This document shows, piece by piece, positions 8,963 to 18,900 of a DNA stretch of 64,000 bases. Every line of letters begins with the position of its first letter. Within the stretch, counting starts at the first letter, position 1. Location of the stretch: the NCBI GenBank assembly GCA_015709655.1, contig CP054181.1, positions 79,327-143,326 of the forward strand. The letters are read 5' to 3'. The DNA comes from Ignavibacteria bacterium. Its GTDB lineage: Bacteria; Bacteroidota; Ignavibacteria; Kapaibacteriales; Kapaibacteriaceae. The position numbers were made by a program, and so were the translations under genes. Below the pieces are notes generated by a model, which had not been told where the DNA came from, did not search any database, and saw nothing but the letters and a program-made list of their open reading frames with translations.

Positions 8963-10927
8963 ATGAAACTTTGCTTCCTTTGGCATCAGCACCAGCCTGA
9001 TTATCGGTGGAACGGTGAATTTCGGTTGCCGTGGGTGCAGATGCATGCCACCAAGGACTACCTGGACATTCCGCTACTATTATCAGACTACCCGGTTAAA
9101 CATACGTTTAATCTTGTACCCAGCTTAATAGATCAACTGGACTCAGCTTCCCAGGGTATGGCCGATCCGGTAAGCAAGCTCTGTATGATTCATCCCCAGG
9201 AACGAACGCCGTCACATGAGCATGCACTGGCACAGTGGATCCTGACTCTTCAGCACACCCAACTCGCTGATACCCCGTACCTGCTTCAGCTCCGGCACAC
9301 CTTTGAGCTCCTGGCACAGGCAAGGCAGCCCCTGCTGATGCTGAGCGACCAGGAGTGGATCAACTCCCTGGCACTCTTGCTGTGGGCATGGACCGGACCG
9401 GTATCACGAAAACGAGCTACGATTTGTGGATATGGACATCCCTCAAGAGATTTTATTCACGCTGACCTGGAAACCCTGCTGAGTGAACACCGGAGCATCA
9501 TTGCCGAGATTATTCCCACGCTTGTTCACCTTGAACACTGTGGCAAAATCGAAGTAAGCGTTTCACCATACGAACATCCTATCCTACCGCTTCTTATTTC
9601 AACCAACGCAGCCCTTGAACAAATGCCTGATGCGGTTGTACCTCAGCCATCGTATACGAACATCTCCGATGCAGCCTGGCATGTGTGGAATGCCGTAGAG
9701 AAATGGTACCATTATGCAGGAAAGAAACCAAGTGGCATGTGGCCTTCGGAAGGGGGCTTAAGCCAGGCAACACTCCCGTTAATGGCTGCTGCAGGGATAC
9801 GGTGGACTGCTACGGATGAAACCGTACTCGCCAATACCTTGGGCACGAACATGCCACTAGCCAAATACTTCCCTCGACGTTTTTTTACCGATGCCGGTCC
9901 GATTACCGTGTTGTTTAGGGATCATGCACTCAGTGATGCCATTGGGTTTACATACGCAACGTGGAATCATTCCGACGCAGTGGATGATTTCATGCGACGG
10001 CTACGTGACACTCGTGAGCTTATCCTAACTCAAACACCGCAAGCTGATCATAACAAAGCCTGCATTACTGTAATTCTGGATGGCGAAAACTGTTGGGAGT
10101 TCTACCAAGGCAATGGTGAGCTGTTTCTCCGTGGTTTAATGGAGGCGATCGCTGCCGACCCTTTGTTTGAAACCGTAACTTGCTCGCAGGCTGCGCTGCA
10201 TGCTGTAGATGTCCCGCCGGACACCCATATCTCCGCAGGCTCATGGATTAACGGAACATTTGATATCTGGATAGGGTCAGAGACTCAGAACCTGGCATGG
10301 TCTCTTCTTAAACAGGCAGATGAGGCCGTTGTTAAGGCTGGGAATCCACCGGAATTGCGATCGGTACTTCGAAGATTGCAGGCCAGTGACTACTTTTGGT
10401 GGTATGATACACGACACCAGGCTCAACATAAATCAATGTTCGATGGAATGTTCCGTGAGGGACTGCAGACTATTTTTAACAGCTGCACCGTTGAATGCCC
10501 GCCGATGTTGTTTGTTCCACTCCAGGACTATGTTATGAGCATATCAGATTCAGGTCAGGAATACCCTGTGTCATTTGTGCAAAGCACAATGCACGAAGCA
10601 GACGCAATTACTAAAAGTATTCGTATAGAAACTGAAGGAAATTGGCAACGTATCTCGTTTGTGTTTAGCAGAGAACCTGCTAATGATGAGGAAGTTGTGT
10701 TCGTGATAACAGACAGGCATGGGGTTGCCCGACAGCTCAGTTGTACGAATGCCGAAAACTTATTCCAGTCGCCGTTACGTGACGAAGGTGCCGACCGCGC
10801 TTCGCGAACGATTCACCGGGTGTATCTTCATTCAAGCATATTATGGAACATTGCTGTGGAGGAACAGCGCTCAGCCGGATCCACTGCCCGAACTGCGGTT
10901 ACGATTAATCTTCAGAAAACACAGTAA
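8963..10927 (+). CDS. Glycoside hydrolase family 57 (alpha-amylase/amylopullulanase-like)
   Basis: A 654-residue protein. The N-terminus MKLCFLWHQHQPDYRW is the HQHQP motif of GH57. FNLVPSLIDQL follows, then GMWPSEGGLSQ, where the glutamate corresponds to the usual nucleophile, and ILDGENCWEFY, where the aspartate is the usual acid/base. The roughly 250 residues after about residue 400 are helix-rich, then a beta-type C-terminal domain. No signal peptide is seen, so it probably acts in the cytoplasm on glycogen or other alpha-glucans. Exact specificity (amylase, branching enzyme, amylopullulanase) cannot be set from sequence, though WPSEGG is amylopullulanase-like. The codons for EGG carry one of the ARGGGGCTT words (9751-9759). 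Confidence 0.88.
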   Translation: MKLCFLWHQHQPDYRWNGEFRLPWVQMHATKDYLDIPLLLSDYPVKHTFNLVPSLIDQLDSASQGMADPVSKLCMIHPQERTPSHEHALAQWILTLQHTQLADTPYLLQLRHTFELLAQARQPLLMLSDQEWINSLALLLWAWTGPVSRKRATICGYGHPSRDFIHADLETLLSEHRSIIAEIIPTLVHLEHCGKIEVSVSPYEHPILPLLISTNAALEQMPDAVVPQPSYTNISDAAWHVWNAVEKWYHYAGKKPSGMWPSEGGLSQATLPLMAAAGIRWTATDETVLANTLGTNMPLAKYFPRRFFTDAGPITVLFRDHALSDAIGFTYATWNHSDAVDDFMRRLRDTRELILTQTPQADHNKACITVILDGENCWEFYQGNGELFLRGLMEAIAADPLFETVTCSQAALHAVDVPPDTHISAGSWINGTFDIWIGSETQNLAWSLLKQADEAVVKAGNPPELRSVLRRLQASDYFWWYDTRHQAQHKSMFDGMFREGLQTIFNSCTVECPPMLFVPLQDYVMSISDSGQEYPVSFVQSTMHEADAITKSIRIETEGNWQRISFVFSREPANDEEVVFVITDRHGVARQLSCTNAENLFQSPLRDEGADRASRTIHRVYLHSSILWNIAVEEQRSAGSTARTAVTINLQKTQ

Positions 10928-12235
10928 CTATTCAACAAGATAAACAGAGATAATTCTGTTGTCAGGATTTTCAAATCTTCCCAGCATAAGTGGATAGCAC
11001 GTGGCTTCTTCAAACCGGACCATAATTCGGCTGGTATCTGCACCAAGCGTTTTCATAAAGCCTTCAATCATGTCAATCCTGCGCATCAGTGCATCAGCAG
11101 CCTGTTCCGACGCATTAGCGATAGTACCAACACACCTGAGCTGTACCGTATAGTGCGTTCCCATCGCGTTTGCGCAGTCTGAGAGACACTTTTCATGCTC
11201 GCCTGTAAGATTGTACTCTGCAGCCGAAAATCTAACTGTACAAAAAGGGGCTTCCCTCTTGTACATGATGGTATTCAGCTGAACCTCAGTCGTGCTATCA
11301 ATATTCTGAATTCGTATTGTCTGCCTGCCAGAAAGATACCCGCTGGACCGACATAAAACTTCTGCCTTCTGTCCGGGGAAAAGGCTAAGATGTAGTACAG
11401 GGGAATCAACTGTCCTGGTTACCGGGGCCCCCGTTACCTGCGCCCTGGAATCCTCCGTAATCACAACCTGGTATTCAGCACTGGGTAGCGGCGTCATCGT
11501 TCCGTATTCAACGGCTGTAATAGTAATATTGGCAACCTTTGTAGTCTGCGCATACGTAAAAATCGAACCCGTCAGCATCAACAACAGAAGGCAGGGTAAT
11601 TCCAAGCTGCTGATGACAGTGCGAATGACGTGGTAGGGGAATCCTCGTGCTGCCAGGAAGCGCTGTAACCGCTCGGGAATTTTATCCTTTTGCATATTGG
11701 TAAGCTGACTAAGTTTTTTTTTCGCAACACGGACAGCCGAATCCAGCGCCTGCTCGTCTGAAACGCATTCGCTAACAATCGATTCGGCCAGACTGGCAGG
11801 GATTCCCTTGCCAACAAGCCGCCGGATCATGTCGGTAGCAGAAAGTGGTTTCTGCTGATACGACGCTTCGATGAAATTCCTTACGAATGCCGTATCGTCA
11901 ACTAAACCAAAGCCCCTTAACCAGTCAAGCAGTTCATCTGCCTGCGTGTCAGAAACATTGAATGTCTTCAGCTTTGCTCTAACCTGTTTTTCGGTACGTG
12001 GTTTATACGAAGCATACTGCCATAGCTTCTGCCTGATCAGAAATCGCTCGTCATCGGTTCGAAGCTTAGCCAACAACTCAGCAGTAAACTCAATGCCTTT
12101 TCGTAGCTGGTACTGATGGACAATATCAGCGTTGACTGACAGCACGAACTCATCATCAACAAAGATGGAGTAACGGTTCTGTTGTTTAACGTTTTTACGA
12201 ACTGATGTAATCGTGGGCATTCTGTGCCCCAACAT
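10928..12235 (-). CDS. recX: RecX regulatory protein reading in frame into a secreted OmpA-like protein
   Basis: A 435-residue frame joins two unrelated parts. Residues 1 to about 210 are RecX, the RecA inhibitor: ITSVRKNVKQQNRYSIF, then three-helix repeats (YKPRTEKQVRAKL, FGLVDDTAFVRNFIE) and the usual RecX end FLAARGFPYHVIRTV. A hydrophobic stretch follows at once (ELPCLLLLMLTGSIFTYAQ), which looks like a signal peptide. Then comes a beta-rich domain (GYLSGRQTIRIQ, STTEVQLNTI) and an OmpA-like domain (VRFSAAEYNLTGEHEKCL, LGADTSRIMVRFEE, ENPDNRIISVYL). The second part could be translated separately from TTG at 11605. The first start shares one base with the recA stop (TAATG); methionine at 12220 is closer to usual RecX starts. 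Either a true fusion, a lost stop codon, or two genes in one frame. Confidence 0.8.
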   Translation of the reverse strand: MLGHRMPTITSVRKNVKQQNRYSIFVDDEFVLSVNADIVHQYQLRKGIEFTAELLAKLRTDDERFLIRQKLWQYASYKPRTEKQVRAKLKTFNVSDTQADELLDWLRGFGLVDDTAFVRNFIEASYQQKPLSATDMIRRLVGKGIPASLAESIVSECVSDEQALDSAVRVAKKKLSQLTNMQKDKIPERLQRFLAARGFPYHVIRTVISSLELPCLLLLMLTGSIFTYAQTTKVANITITAVEYGTMTPLPSAEYQVVITEDSRAQVTGAPVTRTVDSPVLHLSLFPGQKAEVLCRSSGYLSGRQTIRIQNIDSTTEVQLNTIMYKREAPFCTVRFSAAEYNLTGEHEKCLSDCANAMGTHYTVQLRCVGTIANASEQAADALMRRIDMIEGFMKTLGADTSRIMVRFEEATCYPLMLGRFENPDNRIISVYLVE

Positions 12236-13308
12236 TAGCTAACTTTTTTTCCATTGCCCGAAGTGGTCTGTGCCGGCGGCAGGTGAAGCAGAGTGCGTAC
12301 CTCGGCATCCAGCGATGCATACAGAGCAGCATCGTCCTGCAAGAGTTTTCGCATGCCATCCCGACCCTGAACCCGCTGATCGTTAAACGTGAACCACGAG
12401 CCCGACTTACTGATCACATTGTGTTCAACGGCAAGATCAATTATATCGCCAAGACGCGAGATACCCTCGTTATACATGATATCAAATTCAGCTTCCTTAA
12501 ACGGTGGTGCAACCTTGTTTTTAACAATCTTGGCTCGCACCCGGTTTCCGATGATGTCCTGGCCGTCCTTAATCACGTCCTTCCTTCGAATATCGATCCG
12601 TACAGATGCGTAAAACTTAAGTGCGTTGCCTCCGGTAGTCGTCTCAGGATTTCCGTAAATCACTCCAATCTTCGACCTAAGCTGGTTTGTAAAGATCACC
12701 GTAGTATTGCTTCTGCCGATGGCTGCATTCAGCTTGCGCATTGCCTGGCTCATCAGCCGGGCCTGCGACCCCATCTGAGCATCACCCATGTCGCCCTCGA
12801 TTTCAACACGGGGCGTAAGAGCGGCAACCGAGTCAATGATAATAACATCAATTGCATTCGAGCGCACCAGAGTTTCAACAATCTCAAGTGCCTGTTCACC
12901 AAATTCAGGCTGTGAGAGCAGCAGGTTGTTCAGGTCAACACCAAGCTTTTGAGCGTACTGAACATCGAGAGCATGCTCCGTGTCAACAAAAGCAGCAAGC
13001 CCGCCTGTTTTCTGAGCTTCGGCAATTACCTGCAGACAGACCGTTGTCTTCCCTGATGACTCAGGACCATAAATTTCGATAATTCTTCCGCGTGGGACGC
13101 CGCCAATTCCAATAGCTGCGTCCAGTGATAGACACCCGGTGCTGATGGCATCCACCTGTATAGGGTGCTCATCATTCAGACGCATGATGGAGCCTTTGCC
13201 AAATTGCTTTTCAATTTGATCAATGGCTAACTGGGCTGCCTTGATTTTTGATTCCTGAATTGTAGGGGTGGATGCTGTTTTCTTTGTTTCTGCTTTTGCT
13301 TCTGCCAT
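12235..13308 (-). CDS. recA: Recombinase RecA
   Basis: A 357-residue protein with Walker [13 protein letters not shown], the DTEHALD segment, Walker [11 protein letters not shown], the loop L1/L2 region ([55 protein letters not shown]) and the RecA C-terminal domain. It has a Lys/Ala-rich N-terminal extension. It forms filaments on single-stranded DNA for strand exchange and SOS induction. Its stop overlaps the recX start by one base, a common recA-recX operon form. I looked in the 175 bases upstream (shared with divergent comEC) and saw no obvious LexA box. Confidence 0.98.
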   Translation of the reverse strand: MAEAKAETKKTASTPTIQESKIKAAQLAIDQIEKQFGKGSIMRLNDEHPIQVDAISTGCLSLDAAIGIGGVPRGRIIEIYGPESSGKTTVCLQVIAEAQKTGGLAAFVDTEHALDVQYAQKLGVDLNNLLLSQPEFGEQALEIVETLVRSNAIDVIIIDSVAALTPRVEIEGDMGDAQMGSQARLMSQAMRKLNAAIGRSNTTVIFTNQLRSKIGVIYGNPETTTGGNALKFYASVRIDIRRKDVIKDGQDIIGNRVRAKIVKNKVAPPFKEAEFDIMYNEGISRLGDIIDLAVEHNVISKSGSWFTFNDQRVQGRDGMRKLLQDDAALYASLDAEVRTLLHLPPAQTTSGNGKKVS

Positions 13309-13483
13309 GATATTCCTCGGAGTTATAAATGGTTGATGTGTAGAAGTATCCGTAACGGCACACTATGCGACACCAAGGTTAAAGTTACAGGTTACTACCG
13401 GTTGAAACCACAGATTCTGGAAAAGAAGTTTTCAACACGACGCAAATCCTCCAGGTGTCACGTCTGGTGCTACCGTAAACACA
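13309..13483. other. Divergent promoter region between recA and comEC
   Basis: These 175 bases carry the recA and comEC starts on opposite strands. I looked for a LexA-like palindrome and found no convincing one, so SOS control of recA, if present, uses a box I do not recognise. Confidence 0.4.
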
Positions 13484-15196
13484 GTGCATGATATGCCGTA
13501 CCGTCCACTTGCCTCTCTCGCACTCCAGGTTCTTACCCATGCGTACGGCCTGATTGGTCTTCGGCCGTCGGCGGCAGTCTTAACCGCTCTGATGCTAATA
13601 ACTGCTGTAGGCAGCGTCTTGTGCTATCTCAGGCAGTACGGGGGAGGACGTTTGCTTGCCGCACTTTCAGTTGCATGCTGGGTGGTTCTTCATCTTCACA
13701 TTCCAGATTCTCATCCCAATGTTGTAGGGCATCGCTTCCCGGCCCGTATTCACGGTACGGTAGTTTCAGGAGTTCAAACAGCCGACACAGTTCGAACAAT
13801 TATCATCAGCGGTGAAACCGACACCAAGCCTGCACCACCAACCGTCTGCACGACGATCGTTTATTTGCGTAAACCCATCATCGGAGATATCCCGAAAGGG
13901 GCTCGGGTATTATGCTTCGGAATGGTTGAGCTTCCTCAGGAACCTGGCCTGCCATCACTGTTTTCGAGTATTGACTATGCAGGAAGGGTCGGAGCTGCTT
14001 TCGTTGCACGTGCAGACTCAGCATTTGTTCTGCAGCAGCCAGATGTTGTGCAGCTTTCTATTCAGCGAATTCATTCACTGTGTTACAAACACATCAGCAG
14101 GTATTGTACACCATACGCAACAGCTGTCCTGATGGCCATGCTACTGGGCCAGCCGCAGTACCTCAGCAAGGAGCAAAAGCACCAGTTTATTGTTGTCGGA
14201 ACGATTCATGTGCTGGTTGTTAGCGGTGCCCATGTTGTTATGCTGGCAGCACTTCTTATTGCTTTGAGTGGCGGGCGAATCCGCGGAATAGTACATGCCA
14301 TAATTGTTGTGGTATGCCTTGCCGCGTATGTGATGATCACCGGGTTTCAGCCCCCTGCACTGAGAGCATTTACTGTAATAACAGTTTTTATCATAGGAGC
14401 AGTTATTCAGCGGATTCCAGATGCAACCAACATTCTTGGTTTTGCAGTCATTATCCAGATACTCATTTCTCCCCAAGTTATTACAGGCAGTTCATTGCTC
14501 TTCAGTGTAATTGCAACATTTTCTATTATTAAACTGCTGCCGGCGTGGGTGCGGTGCTGGGAACGCTGCCTGAGGGTGAACAAATCATGGATACGACATT
14601 TTGTCAATGCTCTCAGCCTGAATCTTGCAACAACTACAGGGATGCTCTTCCCGGTTGCCTATACAATGAAGACAGTTGCATGGTTTGGCATCATTGCGAA
14701 TCTGGTAACAGTACCAGTATTAACGTTCGTTATGGTGTGTGGTCTCCTGTTGTGTACGATTGGACTATTCAGTGACGTAATCTCGTTGTCGGTTGCATGG
14801 TGCATCAACACCATGATATTGTTTATCGTGTGGTTTAACACCACGATAGCTGATATTTCGGTCCCGGTCTCGTACGTGGCAGCCACACTTGTTGCTCTTT
14901 CGGGCACTGCTGGCCTGCTCTGGCTGCTTCGGAGCCAGAACAGAAGGCACCTTACTTATCGAATCGTTCTCATGACGATTGCCGTTTTTGGTGTGTATTA
15001 TGCTTTTTCTCCGCGCCACCCGTTAGTGTCTGTTGGACGCGACAGAGATCGCATCCTGGTGGAGGTATCTGCAGGCGATAGAACACAGCGGATATCAATA
15101 CAAGGCAGGTACGGAAATATCTTCGTACGTTCGCTCCATGGAGATAACCTGGGGAATCAAAACAACACGCTTTCGATGCGGAATTACACAAACTAA
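13484..15196 (+). CDS. comEC: ComEC/Rec2-family DNA uptake channel, lacking the metallo-beta-lactamase domain
   Basis: A 570-residue (GTG start; ATG at 13493 is an alternative) polytopic membrane protein. Residues about 10-185 form two to three helices plus the DUF4131 soluble region (HRFPARIHGTVV). Residues about 200-490 form the Competence channel domain with the family motif IHVLVVSGAHVVMLAALL and GFQPPALRAFTVI. After the last helix (about residue 515) only 55 residues remain, so the C-terminal metallo-beta-lactamase-like domain of many ComEC proteins is missing. ComEC passes single-stranded DNA across the inner membrane during transformation. The 3' end overlaps the next gene. Confidence 0.88.
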   Translation: MHDMPYRPLASLALQVLTHAYGLIGLRPSAAVLTALMLITAVGSVLCYLRQYGGGRLLAALSVACWVVLHLHIPDSHPNVVGHRFPARIHGTVVSGVQTADTVRTIIISGETDTKPAPPTVCTTIVYLRKPIIGDIPKGARVLCFGMVELPQEPGLPSLFSSIDYAGRVGAAFVARADSAFVLQQPDVVQLSIQRIHSLCYKHISRYCTPYATAVLMAMLLGQPQYLSKEQKHQFIVVGTIHVLVVSGAHVVMLAALLIALSGGRIRGIVHAIIVVVCLAAYVMITGFQPPALRAFTVITVFIIGAVIQRIPDATNILGFAVIIQILISPQVITGSSLLFSVIATFSIIKLLPAWVRCWERCLRVNKSWIRHFVNALSLNLATTTGMLFPVAYTMKTVAWFGIIANLVTVPVLTFVMVCGLLLCTIGLFSDVISLSVAWCINTMILFIVWFNTTIADISVPVSYVAATLVALSGTAGLLWLLRSQNRRHLTYRIVLMTIAVFGVYYAFSPRHPLVSVGRDRDRILVEVSAGDRTQRISIQGRYGNIFVRSLHGDNLGNQNNTLSMRNYTN

Positions 15197-15872
15197 CGCA
15201 TCCAACAGGGCGTGGCCTGGTTATTCATTTTCGGAGCACGGATCTTCTGCTCAAGCCACATTACAATCCATCAGTGCATTAGCATCAGTACTTGGAATCC
15301 CAGACGCCAACATTGTCATGGTATCCCAGGTTCACGGTACAGGTGTTTCCACGCTGACTGTGTTGCCATCCCGGGCAGGGGAGCGTGTAGGTACCGCTGA
15401 CATCATCGTAACAAATCTTCGGCTGGCTGCGCCATGTATCCGGGTAGCGGACTGCTGCGGAGTTGTTTTGTATGATACTGCAAATCATGCCGTTGCCGTT
15501 GTTCACAGTGGATGGCGAGGAACTGCCGCCAAGGCAGTTCACAAAGCATTAGCATCAATGAACGATACCTATACCACACATCCCAAAAACGTACTAGCAT
15601 GGTTATCGCCGTGTGCCTCGGCAAACAACTACCAGGTTGGCAACGACGTCAGACAAGCCTTGCCGGAGTGGTGCACCCAGGATCCGGCCGAGCCGGAGAA
15701 ATGGTATTACGACAACCATGAGGCCATCAAATCGCAGCTTATCAGCACTGGCATGGTAGCGTCAAACATTCAGGTGTGCTCGCACTGCACCATTGCCGAT
15801 TCACGCTATCATTCGTACCGTAGAGATAAGGAACTGAGTGGCCGCAGTGTTGTTTTCGCTGTGCTTCTGTAG
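15138..15872 (+). CDS. pgeF: PgeF/YfiH-family polyphenol oxidase or purine nucleoside phosphorylase-like protein
   Basis: With the start at ATG 15138 the protein has 244 residues, the usual family length; an upstream in-frame ATG at 15033 would put 164 bases inside comEC and add residues that do not look like the family. Zinc-site motifs are VSQVHGTGV (His), RVADCCGVVLYD (Cys) and VVHSGWRGTAAK (His), and the C-terminus has CSHCTIADSRYHSYRRD. Members have been described as a laccase-like enzyme, an adenosine/purine phosphorylase and a peptidoglycan-editing factor. The in vivo role here is open. The gene overlaps comEC by 59 bases. Confidence 0.82.
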   Translation: MEITWGIKTTRFRCGITQTNASNRAWPGYSFSEHGSSAQATLQSISALASVLGIPDANIVMVSQVHGTGVSTLTVLPSRAGERVGTADIIVTNLRLAAPCIRVADCCGVVLYDTANHAVAVVHSGWRGTAAKAVHKALASMNDTYTTHPKNVLAWLSPCASANNYQVGNDVRQALPEWCTQDPAEPEKWYYDNHEAIKSQLISTGMVASNIQVCSHCTIADSRYHSYRRDKELSGRSVVFAVLL

Positions 15873-15918
15873 CGGTTTTTACGCTGAAGCTTACACAACC
15901 ACAACTAACTAGAAAAAG

Positions 15919-18900
15919 GTGCGTAAGTTTGTATCTACGTTTCACCAGGGTATTGTTCCCATGATGTCTATGAATAGCGCTTACGTGGACGAAATGTATT
16001 TCGAGTACCTGCGTAATCCTGAATCAGTATCGCCCGAGTGGCGTGTTTTTTTTGCCAATTATGTACCAGAAGTACCACTGGGAAACGGCAGTAAGTCATC
16101 TGCTCCCTCAAGTACGTCCGGCACACCATTCGTAGAATCCAAAAGCGTTCCCGTGGCAGAGTCGCGCCCGGTAGCCCCGGTAGCAAGCCCGTCCGTATCG
16201 GATACCGGCACGCGGATGCCTGCGCTGCACGAGGGTGACGAAATCGTTGCACTATCGTCGATAGCAAGTATTATTGCCGAGAACATGGAGCGTTCGTTAA
16301 CCGTGCCAACGGCAACCTCGGTACGAAACGTTCCGGTAAAGGCACTCGAAGAAAACCGTACCCTCATTAACGAGTTCCGGCTTCGGAGCAATACCTCGAA
16401 ACTTTCGTTTACTCACATTCTTGCCTGGGCTATCGTTAAAGCAGTGGAGCGAACCCCGGCAATGAATTCTACGTTTGGTCTTAACAACGGTATCCCGGTA
16501 CGAATTAAGCGCGCTTCTGTTAATCTTGGTCTGGCTGTTGACGTTACCAGGCGCGATGGTTCACGGGTTCTCCTCGTGCCGAGTATTAAGAACGCACAGA
16601 ACATGAACTTTGCTCAGTTTGCTGATGCATACGACGAGATTATTCAAAAGGCACGGACGAATAAACTCACTCCTGATGATCTGGCGGGTGCTACCATTTC
16701 ACTGACCAATCCCGGTATGATTGGAACTGTAATGAGTATGCCCAGACTCATGGAAGGGCAGGGAACTATAGTTGCAACGGGAAGCATTGAATACCCGGCT
16801 GAATTCCAGGCTGTGTTGCCGGATGTGCTGCACACACTTGCCATCAGTAAGGTTGTTACACTATCCAGCACCTATGACCACCGCGTGATTCAGGGTGCGG
16901 AATCCGGTGAATTCCTGCAGACCATTCATCGGCTCCTCATCGGAGAAGATCGCTTTTATGATCAGATATTTGCAGCACTGGCAATACCATTTGAACCAAT
17001 GCGCTGGAAGATTGAGCAAGGTGGTAACCCGTTCCTTACCAATCAGGATCAGCCGGAGGTCATTGACAAAGAGGGTAGGGTAGTCCAGCTAATCCACAGC
17101 TACCGCGTACGCGGCTATCTGCTTGCCGATATCAATCCGCTGGGTCTTGAAAGTTATTATTATCCAAAGTTAGATCCGGCACACTATGGTTTTACCATTT
17201 GGGATCTTGATCGCGAGTTTGATACGGGTGGGCTGGGCGGTATTAAACGTGCCACGCTTCGCGACATCTTTGCTATGCTCCGTGAAGTGTACTGCGGACA
17301 AATCGGGACTGAGTGGATGCATATTGAAAATCCCGAAAAACGTGATTGGATTCAGAATTATCTTGAGTCGCGCTCACTTCTTACCCCCTTATCATCCGAG
17401 AAAAAGCTCGACACTTATAAAAAGTTAGTTCGTGCCGATCAGCTTGAATCCTTCCTGCACACCAAGTTTCTTGGGGCAAAACGCTTCTCACTGGAAGGGG
17501 GCGAGAGTACCATGATTATTCTTGATGAAATGCTGGAATGCGCCGCCAATGCTTCGCTTAACGGTGCAGTGCTTGGTATGGCGCACCGTGGCCGACTTAA
17601 CGTACTCGTAAACATGATGGGGAAGCCCCTTGAAACTTTGTTCAATGAATTTGAAGACGTACGTGACCCTGAAACATCCTTCCAGGGATCGGGTGATGTA
17701 AAGTATCACCTTGGTGCGCGCGGAACATATCACAGCAGCAACGGCGCCACCCTGCCTATCTTTTTAGCCCCAAACCCAAGTCACCTTGAAGCGGTTAACC
17801 CCGTAGTGGAAGGCATTGCACGTGCACTAACTGATGAAATCGGTGATGAAACTCAAACGTCGGTACTACCAATACTTATTCATGGTGATGCTGCATTTTC
17901 CGGACAAGGTGTTGTTGCAGAGACTCTGAATATGGCCCGGTTACCAGGTTATCGAACGGGTGGAACGCTGCATATCATTATTAACAACCAAATTGGCTTT
18001 ACTGCGGCACCGGAAGACTCACGGTCAACCCCGTACGCAACTGGTATTGCCAAAATGCTGATGGTACCAATTCTTCATGTAAATGGCAATAACCCCGAAG
18101 CCTGCCGTGCGGCAGCTGCATTTGCCTTTGCATACCGTGAACAGTTCGAAGATGACGTTGTGATTGATATGTACTGTTATCGCAAATACGGTCATAACGA
18201 ACAGGACGATCCGACGGCCACGCAGCCCCTGTTATACAAGAAGATCAGAAATATGCAGCCTGTACAGGAACTGTTTGGTAAACGACTTCTTGCTGACCAT
18301 ACTGCAAAGCCTGAAATCCTTGACAATATTAAAAAAGAAGAGCATCAGCGCTTAGACAATGCATTTAACAATCGTCACACCACCGCGGCATCACCCGGCG
18401 GGAATGTACAGTATGATTTGTTTGCACCGGTAAATACCCGTGTTGAGACAGCTGTATTACAAGAACTTGCGGACGCCATTTGTGCTATCCAGCCAGGCTT
18501 TGACATTCACTCAAAGGTAAAACATGAAGTTGAGCGTAGGCATGAGCAGTTTACAGCCGGTACTGTGCAGTGGGGGATGGCAGAAGCCCTTGCCTTTGGC
18601 AGTATAATTCGCGATGGTCGTGCGGTCAGACTTTCAGGACAAGACTCCGGCAGGGGTACGTTTAATCACAGACAGGCCGTTCAACATGATATGGTATCTG
18701 ACCGAAGAATAGTGCCAATAAACCGCCTGTCACAAGGAATAAAACGCCTCCACATTTACGACTCCTCGTTATCGGAATACGCTATCCTTGGCTTTGAATA
18801 TGGCTACAGCACGATTGCAAAAACCGATTTAACAATTTGGGAAGCACAGTTTGGTGACTTTGCCAATGGTGCTCAGATTGTTATTGACCAGTTTATTTCG

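Noticed and set aside
14141..15191. Open minus-strand frames across comEC
   Set aside because: They are short, Cys/His/Asn-rich and antisense to a gene with strong family motifs.
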